Positions 58,935-64,000 of a stretch of DNA of 64,000 nucleotides are shown piece by piece. The position numbers were made by a program, and so were the translations under genes. Under the pieces are notes generated by a model, which was not told the DNA's origin, made no database searches, and saw only the letters and a program-made list of their open reading frames with translations. Positions within the stretch are counted from its first letter, which is position 1. Every line of letters begins with the position of its first letter. Source of the DNA: Prauserella endophytica (GTDB lineage Bacteria; Actinomycetota; Actinomycetes; Mycobacteriales; Pseudonocardiaceae); NCBI RefSeq assembly GCF_005146945.1, contig NZ_SWMS01000020.1, positions 52,336-116,335 on the forward strand, read 5' to 3'.

Positions 58935-59623
58935 TCCTGCATGCTCTCGACGGGCCGGTTGTGGTCGGAGAGCGCGAGTTCGAGCATCACCGAGCCCTCG
59001 TTCTTCTGCCGCGGCGGCACCTGGATCCAGAGCCGGAGAAGGTTGCGGTTCTGCTGCTCGCTGACCCAGAACTTCACGTCGACGTCGGCCTGGATGCCCG
59101 GCACGAGCTGCGAGACGACCTTTCGCGACAGCTCGCCGTTGACCCGGTACGCGGTCACGTCGTCGAGCTCCTCGCGGGTCTCGGTCTGCAGCGCGGTCGC
59201 GTGGGTGAGCAGCTGGTAGAGGCCGTGCTCCGGGTCGAGGATCCGGGCGGGCACGAACTGCTCGGGCACGGCCTGCTCGAACTGGTCGCCGTCGCGGTCG
59301 GTCAGCCGTAGCCGGTCGCCGGAGAGCAGGAAGTCGTACTGCGCCCGGTCGGTGTGCCGCTGCACGTCGGCGTCACCGCGCGCGTAGCCGTACCGCCCGT
59401 CCGAGCGCCGTGCCACGCCGTCGACGGCGCGGATGGAAAGCCCGGGGATCGCACTACTCACGCGGAAGTCGAACCGCACGCTCTCGAGGTCGCGCAGGGC
59501 ATCGGCCGAGGCGTCGACCAGCGTGGCTCCGTCGGGCAGGGGGCCGCTGGTGCCCGGCGCCGACGTGCAGCCGGTGAGCAACCCGAGCGCGAGGACGACG
59601 AGCAGGATCCGTCGGGACACCAT
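58931..59623 (-). CDS. LprG/LppX-family lipoprotein
   Basis: 230 aa. The signal peptide ends in LLTGC with lipid-anchor Cys 19. The mature domain shows the LppX/LprAFG pattern: DASADALRDLESVRFDFRVSSAIPGLSIRAVDGVARRSDGRYGYARGD, RLRLTDRDGDQFEQ, then VPEQFVPARILDPEHGLYQLLTHA and LDDVTAYRVNGELSRKVVSQLVPGIQADVDVKFWV. LprG proteins bind triacylated glycolipids and carry them across the envelope. No P55-type transporter is adjacent. Its stop overlaps the CaeA-like gene end by 4 bp in convergent orientation. Confidence 0.85.
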   Translation of the reverse strand: MVSRRILLVVLALGLLTGCTSAPGTSGPLPDGATLVDASADALRDLESVRFDFRVSSAIPGLSIRAVDGVARRSDGRYGYARGDADVQRHTDRAQYDFLLSGDRLRLTDRDGDQFEQAVPEQFVPARILDPEHGLYQLLTHATALQTETREELDDVTAYRVNGELSRKVVSQLVPGIQADVDVKFWVSEQQNRNLLRLWIQVPPRQKNEGSVMLELALSDHNRPVESMQD

Positions 59624-59633
59624 GCGACCTACG

Positions 59634-60623
59634 TTAGCGGTGCGTTTCGACCCTTTCGCTCACGCCTCCCGCTCGCTGGGAGAACGTTTTCCGGTACGCC
59701 AGCGGGGACACCCCGATCGCCGCGTTGAGGTGCTGGCGCAGCGACGCCGCGCTGCCGAGACCCGACTCGGCGGCGACCCGGTCGACGGGCAGGTCCGTCG
59801 TCTCGAGCAGATGCCGCGCGTGGAGCACTCGCTGCCGCGTCAGCCACGTGTGCGGCGGCAGGCCGGTCTCCTCCCGGAAGCGCCTGCTGAACGTCCGCAG
59901 GCTCATGTTGGCGTGGGCCGCGAGCGTGGCCAGATCGAGCGGCTCGCCGAGCCGTTCCAGCGCCCACGCCCTCGTCGGCGCCGTGCTGCCGACCCCGGCC
60001 TCGACCAGCGGCCGGTCGATGAACTGCGACTGCCCGCCGTCCCGCCACGGCGGCACCACGCAGTAGCGGGCGGCGGAGTTGGCGACCTCGCTGCCGTGAT
60101 CGGCGCGGATGACGTGCAGGCAAAGGTCGGCGCCCGCGGCCAGCCCGGCCGAGCTCAGCACGTCGCCGTCGTCGACGAACAGCACGTTCTCGTCGAGACG
60201 GACCTTCGGGTAGAGGGCGCGGAAGTCCTGGGCGAAGGCCCAGTGCGTGGTGGCGGGCCTGCCATCGAGCAGGCCGGCCGCACCGAGCACGAAGGCACCC
60301 GTGCAGATCGACATGATCCGCGCGTGCGCGGGCACGCGATCCAGCGCGGCCGCGATGTCGTCGGGCAGCGTGCCGTGGCGGCGGGGTCCTTCGACGTGCG
60401 TGCCGGGGATGATCACGGTGTCGGCGTCGTCGAGCGCCTCCGGTCCGTGTTCGAGCACGGCGCTGTAGCCGGCGCTGACGCGCACCGGTTGGTCGTCGAC
60501 CCCGCAGATCCGCACGTCGTAGAGCGGTCGGCCGTTCCGCCGGGCGGCCTTGAAGATCGCGGGCGGAATCTGCATGTCGTAGCCGACGGCTTCGGAGATC
60601 GCGAGTACGACGACCCTGTGCAT
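59634..60623 (-). CDS. GlxA-type AraC-family regulator (DJ-1/PfpI domain)
   Basis: 329 aa from the ATG at 60623 (frame open to 60671). The N-terminal DJ-1/PfpI-like domain has YDMQIPPAIFKAARRNG, DADTVIIPGTHVEGPRR and SICTGAFVLGAAGLLDGRPATTHW, with the cysteine in the nucleophile elbow. The C-terminal pair of AraC helix-turn-helices is AAHANMSLRTFSRRFREETG and VAAESGLGSAASLRQHLNAAIGVSP. GlxA-type proteins regulate amidase, arginine or stress genes and respond to small molecules. It is divergent from an MFS transporter, the probable target, across a region with TTCTTGC repeats. Confidence 0.92.
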   Translation of the reverse strand: MHRVVVLAISEAVGYDMQIPPAIFKAARRNGRPLYDVRICGVDDQPVRVSAGYSAVLEHGPEALDDADTVIIPGTHVEGPRRHGTLPDDIAAALDRVPAHARIMSICTGAFVLGAAGLLDGRPATTHWAFAQDFRALYPKVRLDENVLFVDDGDVLSSAGLAAGADLCLHVIRADHGSEVANSAARYCVVPPWRDGGQSQFIDRPLVEAGVGSTAPTRAWALERLGEPLDLATLAAHANMSLRTFSRRFREETGLPPHTWLTRQRVLHARHLLETTDLPVDRVAAESGLGSAASLRQHLNAAIGVSPLAYRKTFSQRAGGVSERVETHR

Positions 60624-60624
60624 G

Positions 60625-60656
60625 GCAAGATTCTTGCACATATTGGCATTCTTGCC
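60625..60656. promoter_or_regulatory. TTCTTGC repeats, candidate GlxA-regulator operator
   Basis: GCAAGA-T-TCTTGC forms a palindrome (60625-60637), and GGCAAGA (60624-60630) pairs with TCTTGCC (60650-60656). TTCTTGC also occurs twice in direct orientation, at 60631 and 60649, 18 bp apart. It lies immediately before the regulator start codon in the shared promoter with the MFS gene, consistent with autoregulation by an AraC-type dimer. Confidence 0.5.
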
Positions 60657-60694
60657 GCTCGTGTGGATCATCGTTGTTCTTCAGGCTGTTGCCC

Positions 60695-61972
60695 GTGACC
60701 GAAGTTCGCGCCGTACCGCTGCGTTCCCGCCGTGTCCACTGGGCCTGGCTCGTCGCCGTGGCCGCGTTCGTCGCCCTCGTCGGCGCTGCCGGCTTCCGGG
60801 CGGCCCCGAGCGTGCTGATCGACCCGCTGCATCACGAGTTCGGCTGGTCACGGGGCACGATCTCGGCGGCCGTGTCGATCAACCTCCTGCTCTACGGCTT
60901 CATCTCCCCGTTCGCCGCCGCGCTGATGGAGCGGCTGGGCATGCGGCGCGTCGTCGCCGGTGCGCTGCTGCTCGTGGCGGCGGGCAGCGGGCTCACGGTC
61001 TTCATGACGGCGAGCTGGCAGCTGCTGCTGTGCTGGGGTGTGCTGGTCGGCACTGGTACCGGTGCGATGGCGCTGGCGTTCGTCGCGACCGTCACGAGCA
61101 GGTGGTTCGTGCGGCACCGGGGACTCGTGAGCGGGGTGCTCACGGCGGCGGGCGCCGCCGGACAGCTCGTCTTCCTGCCGTTGATCGCGGCGCTGGCGAC
61201 CGAGCACGGCTGGCGACCCGCGTCGTTGACGGTGGCCGGTGCCGCGCTCGCCGTCGTGCCGGTGGTGCTGCTCCTGCTGCGTGACCGGCCCAGTGACGTC
61301 GGCACGACCCCGTACGGGGGAGAGGCGGAGGAGGAGCCGCCCCCGGCGCCGAAGGGCAGCGCGGTCCGTGCGCTCACCGTGCTGCGCGACGCCGCCCGCA
61401 CGCCGACGTTCTGGCTGCTCGCTGGCGGATTCGCGATCTGTGGTGCCTCGACGAACGGTCTCATCGGCACCCACTTCGTGCCCGCGGCACACGACCACGG
61501 GATGCCCCACACCACCGCGGCCGGACTGCTGGCGCTGGTGGGCCTCTTCGACATCGCGGGCACGATCGCGTCGGGCTGGCTGACCGACCGCGTCGACCCG
61601 CGCTGGCTGCTCGGCGCCTACTACACCCTCAGAGGCGCCTCGCTGATCGTGCTGCCGCAGCTCTTCGCGCCCACCACCGAACCGCCGATGTGGGCGTTCA
61701 TCGTCTTCTACGGCCTGGACTGGGTGGCCACGGTCCCGCCGACGGTCGCGCTGTGCCGGGAACGTTTCGGAATGGCGGGCCCGATCGTGTTCGGCTGGGT
61801 GTTCGCCTCGCACCAGGTGGGAGCGGCCTTCGCGGCGTTCGGTGCCGGGGTGACCCGCGACCACCTCGGCTCCTACGACCTCGCGTGGTACGTCGCGGGT
61901 GGGCTGTGCGCGTTCGCGGCCCTGATGTCGCTGCGGATTCGCCCGAACGAGCGCGCAACCCCGAAACATTGA
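60695..61972 (+). CDS. MFS transporter (oxalate/formate-antiporter-like)
   Basis: 425 aa from the GTG at 60695 (a TTG seven codons earlier is possible). About 12 TM helices are predicted: six before and six after a charged central loop rich in Glu and Pro (GGEAEEEPPPAPKG, ~210-225). Characteristic features are LHHEFGWSRGTISAAVSIN, the LMERLGMRRVV loop between helices 2 and 3, and GIGTGTGAMALAF-type glycines. The family exports or exchanges small organic acids, monocarboxylates or drugs. The substrate is unknown; the divergent GlxA-type regulator suggests it is induced by its own substrate. Confidence 0.88.
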   Translation: MTEVRAVPLRSRRVHWAWLVAVAAFVALVGAAGFRAAPSVLIDPLHHEFGWSRGTISAAVSINLLLYGFISPFAAALMERLGMRRVVAGALLLVAAGSGLTVFMTASWQLLLCWGVLVGTGTGAMALAFVATVTSRWFVRHRGLVSGVLTAAGAAGQLVFLPLIAALATEHGWRPASLTVAGAALAVVPVVLLLLRDRPSDVGTTPYGGEAEEEPPPAPKGSAVRALTVLRDAARTPTFWLLAGGFAICGASTNGLIGTHFVPAAHDHGMPHTTAAGLLALVGLFDIAGTIASGWLTDRVDPRWLLGAYYTLRGASLIVLPQLFAPTTEPPMWAFIVFYGLDWVATVPPTVALCRERFGMAGPIVFGWVFASHQVGAAFAAFGAGVTRDHLGSYDLAWYVAGGLCAFAALMSLRIRPNERATPKH

Positions 61973-62000
61973 GTTAACAAGCCGCGTTTAGGGTCGCGGC

Positions 62001-63344
62001 ATGGATCGCCAGCAGGAGTTCGTGCTGCGCACGCTGGAGGAACGCGACATCCGGTTCGTGCGGCTCTGGTTCACCGACGTGCTCGGTTTTCTGAAGTCGG
62101 TCGCCGTGGCGCCCGCCGAGCTGGAGGGGGCCTTCAGCGAGGGGATCGGGTTCGACGGCTCGGCCATCGAGGGCTTTGCGCGCGTCTACGAGTCGGACAT
62201 GGTCGCCAAGCCCGACCCGTCGACGTTCCAGGTGCTGCCCTGGGAGACGCCGGAGGGCGGGCACTACTCGGCGCGGATGTTCTGCGACATCGCGATGCCC
62301 GACGGCTCGCCGTCGTGGGCCGATCCCCGGCACGTGCTGCGCAGGCAGCTCTCGAAGGCGGGGGAGGCCGGCTTCACCTGCTACGTGCACCCGGAGATCG
62401 AGTTCTTCCTGCTCGCCAGCCTCCCCGAGGACGGCAGCGAGCCGGAGCCCGCGGACAACGGCGGCTACTTCGACCAGGCCAGCCACGCCACGGCGACCCA
62501 CTTCCGCAGGCACGCCATCGAGGCGCTCGAGGCGATGGGCATCTCGGTGGAGTTCAGCCATCACGAGGGCGCTCCCGGCCAGCAGGAGATCGACCTGCGC
62601 TATGCCGACGCGCTGACGATGGCCGACAACGTCATGACGTTCCGGTACGTCGTCAAGGAGGTCGCCCTCACGCAGGGCGTGCGCGCGACGTTCATGCCGA
62701 AGCCCTTCACCGGCCAGCCCGGCTCTGGAATGCACACGCACGTCTCGCTATTCGAAGGTGATCAGAACGCCTTCTACAGCCCGGAGGATCCGTACGAGCT
62801 GTCGGACACGGGCAAGGCGTTCGTCGCGGGGCTCCTGCACCACGCGAGGGAGATCTCGGCGGTCACCAACCAGTGGGTCAACTCCTACAAGCGCCTGATC
62901 AGGGGCGGAGAAGCCCCGACGACGGTGTCGTGGGGAAGGGCGAACCGCTCGGCGCTGGTGAGGGTGCCGATGTACTCGCCCGGCAAGGCGTCGTCGCGCC
63001 GGGTGGAGATCCGCACGCTGGACTCGGCGTGCAACCCCTACCTCGCGTACTCGGTGATCCTCGCCGCCGGACTGAAGGGCGTTGAGAAGGGCTACGAGCT
63101 ACCGCCCGCCGCCGAGGACAACATCTGGACGCTGTCGGACTCCGAGCGCAAGGCCGCCGGCTACGCCGAGCTGCCCCAGAACCTGGGTGAGGCGCTCACG
63201 GAGATGGAGCAGTCGGAGCTGCTGCCGGATGCCCTCGGCGAGCACGTCTACGACTTCTTCCTCCGGAACAAGCGCGTCGAGTGGGACAACTACCGGAGCG
63301 CGGTCACTCCCTACGAACTCCGCACGCTGCTGCCCGTGCTGTGA
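62001..63344 (+). CDS. glnA2: Glutamine synthetase GlnA2 (type I)
   Basis: 447 aa. Type I glutamine synthetase motifs are present: VRLWFTDVLGFLKSVAV, IGFDGSAIEGFARV, FEGD/ SGMHTHVSLF, NQWVNSYKRLIRGGEAPTTVSWGRANRSALVRVP, and a late RRVEIRTLDSACNPYLAY. Length and the C-terminal AELPQNLGEALTEMEQSELLPDALGEH...FFLRNKRVEWDNYR segment match M. tuberculosis GlnA2 rather than GlnA1. GlnA2-type enzymes are dispensable in mycobacteria and may serve D-glutamine, polyamine or isoglutamine metabolism. The gene lies 28 bp after the MFS gene, so they could be co-transcribed. Confidence 0.92.
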   Translation: MDRQQEFVLRTLEERDIRFVRLWFTDVLGFLKSVAVAPAELEGAFSEGIGFDGSAIEGFARVYESDMVAKPDPSTFQVLPWETPEGGHYSARMFCDIAMPDGSPSWADPRHVLRRQLSKAGEAGFTCYVHPEIEFFLLASLPEDGSEPEPADNGGYFDQASHATATHFRRHAIEALEAMGISVEFSHHEGAPGQQEIDLRYADALTMADNVMTFRYVVKEVALTQGVRATFMPKPFTGQPGSGMHTHVSLFEGDQNAFYSPEDPYELSDTGKAFVAGLLHHAREISAVTNQWVNSYKRLIRGGEAPTTVSWGRANRSALVRVPMYSPGKASSRRVEIRTLDSACNPYLAYSVILAAGLKGVEKGYELPPAAEDNIWTLSDSERKAAGYAELPQNLGEALTEMEQSELLPDALGEHVYDFFLRNKRVEWDNYRSAVTPYELRTLLPVL

Positions 63345-63453
63345 GAAACAGGCCCTGACCTGCGGATACTCACGTTAGGTACCCCCCTCGTTCCGGCCTG
63401 TTCCAGGGCGTGTAATCTTCTCTTCGTCGCCAGGAGCGGCCGGGACGAGCGGG

Positions 63454-63482
63454 TTGACACCGCGAAACGTACCGGGTAGCGT
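63454..63482 (+). promoter_or_regulatory. rRNA operon promoter (-35 TTGACA, -10 TAGCGT)
   Basis: TTGACA at 63454-63459 and TAGCGT at 63477-63482 are separated by 17 bp, a near-ideal SigA/HrdB promoter in a GC-rich actinobacterium. Transcription would start near 63490, giving a leader of about 210 nt before the 16S rRNA. Confidence 0.8.
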
Positions 63483-63489
63483 TACTGGT

Positions 63490-63701
63490 CGGCCCTGAAG
63501 CGGGTACAACTTCCGAGCTAAGTCTTCCGACATAAGTCTTGAAGTTGCACGACGCTTCGGGTCAAAAAGCTGGAAATACAACATCGTGTTGTTTGAGAAC
63601 TCAACAGTGTGTTTGTGAGCTTGTAGTCTTTGATAGTTTTGCCCCTTTTTTGTGGGTTTCTTTGAGGCTATTGTTGTTTGATAGCCAGGTTTCTTTGACA
63701 G
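63490..63701 (+). other. rrn leader with hairpins and direct repeats
   Basis: The leader is AT-rich relative to the rest of the window. It contains CAACTTC/GAAGTTG arms (63507-63513, 63541-63547), a GGCTAT/ATAGCC hairpin (63666-63671, 63681-63686), and a directly repeated GGTTTCTTTGA (63655-63665, 63688-63698). Parts probably pair with the 16S 3' flank to form the RNase III processing stalk, which lies outside the window. Confidence 0.6.
63578..63612 (+). promoter_or_regulatory. rrn antitermination element (hairpin plus boxA-like)
   Basis: ACAACA-TCG-TGTTGT hairpin (63578-63592) runs into TTGTTTGAGAACTCAACAGT, a sequence found in the leaders of many actinobacterial rrn operons and thought to load Nus antitermination factors. 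Confidence 0.7.

Positions 63702-64000
<299 letters not shown>

Noticed and set aside
63347..63402. AACAGGCC/GGCCTGTT hairpin after glnA2 as a terminator
   Set aside because: The eight-base arms are 40 bases apart and there is no run of T, so it was not called.

Overview
The window is high-GC actinobacterial chromosome. GTG and TTG starts, 1-4 bp ATGA/GTGA stop-start overlaps, GC-rich third codon positions and the gene content all fit this. A SecA2, an LprG-type lipoprotein, a conservon, GlnA2, and several blocks that I recall as neighbours in Mycobacterium tuberculosis (adnB/K+ channel/nudC; the Rv3689-Rv3695-like MoxR block; the Rv2222-Rv2236-like block from glnA2 to cobD) point to the mycolate/Pseudonocardia side of the phylum. 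The 16S start at the right edge and the styles of intergenic repeat suggest family Pseudonocardiaceae (Saccharomonospora, Prauserella or Amycolatopsis-like). The genus is inference. The window looks like core chromosome: no transposase, integrase, phage gene, tRNA or CRISPR array was seen.

Layout. 1-2.9 kb: the 3' end of an AdnB-type helicase-nuclease, a K+ channel with an RCK domain, and a small membrane protein. 3-11.3 kb: a zinc metallopeptidase, then a tightly overlapping block (membrane protein, DUF4129, DUF4350, MoxR ATPase, DUF58), followed by a SpoIIM-like protein and a divergent RDD protein. 11.3-19.4 kb: an SDR, a paired active/inactive M16 peptidase, NudC, CobD, SURF1, a fructosamine-kinase-like protein and a low-molecular-weight tyrosine phosphatase. 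19.5-24.8 kb: a complete conservon (CvnA-B-C-D) ending in an ExxR-less, CYP157-like P450, with a conventional P450 converging on it. 25-28.1 kb: Nif3-like protein, zinc-ribbon coiled coil, RNase HI/phosphatase fusion, then the RNase P RNA. 28.3-31.6 kb: small membrane protein, a receptor Ser/Thr kinase and a SCO6745-like protein.

32.1-40.7 kb is the most interesting region. Seven co-directional genes make up a Gram-positive-type type IV secretion apparatus: VirB2-like, VirB3/PrgI-like, VirB4 ATPase, VirB6/TrbL-like, VirB8/TcpC-like, a lytic transglycosylase-NlpC/P60 enzyme, and a large unknown. There is no relaxase, coupling protein, integrase or att site within the window. It therefore looks like a chromosomally fixed secretion machine rather than a mobile element. 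A pair of GTGTG-N-CACAC palindromes sits just upstream.

41-54.8 kb: CooC-like ATPase, RNB ribonuclease, DUF4326, a BtuF-like cytosolic metal receptor; a GABA-type transaminase plus aldehyde dehydrogenase divergent from a PucR regulator; proline iminopeptidase, PanB, a DUF998-like membrane protein, a DinB-fold protein, Ogt and NadE. 54.9-64 kb: SecA2, divergent from an exported CaeA/Hip1-like hydrolase, an LprG-type lipoprotein, a GlxA-type regulator divergent from an MFS transporter, GlnA2, then the promoter, leader and first ~300 nt of a 16S rRNA.

Gene borders, mostly convergent ones, are marked by three families of long hairpin repeats (AGTGAAGG, GGGAGCAAGGGAGC and a 21-bp array) that probably serve as terminators. 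Start sites, functions of DUF proteins and cross-genome synteny come from inspection and recall, not from searches.
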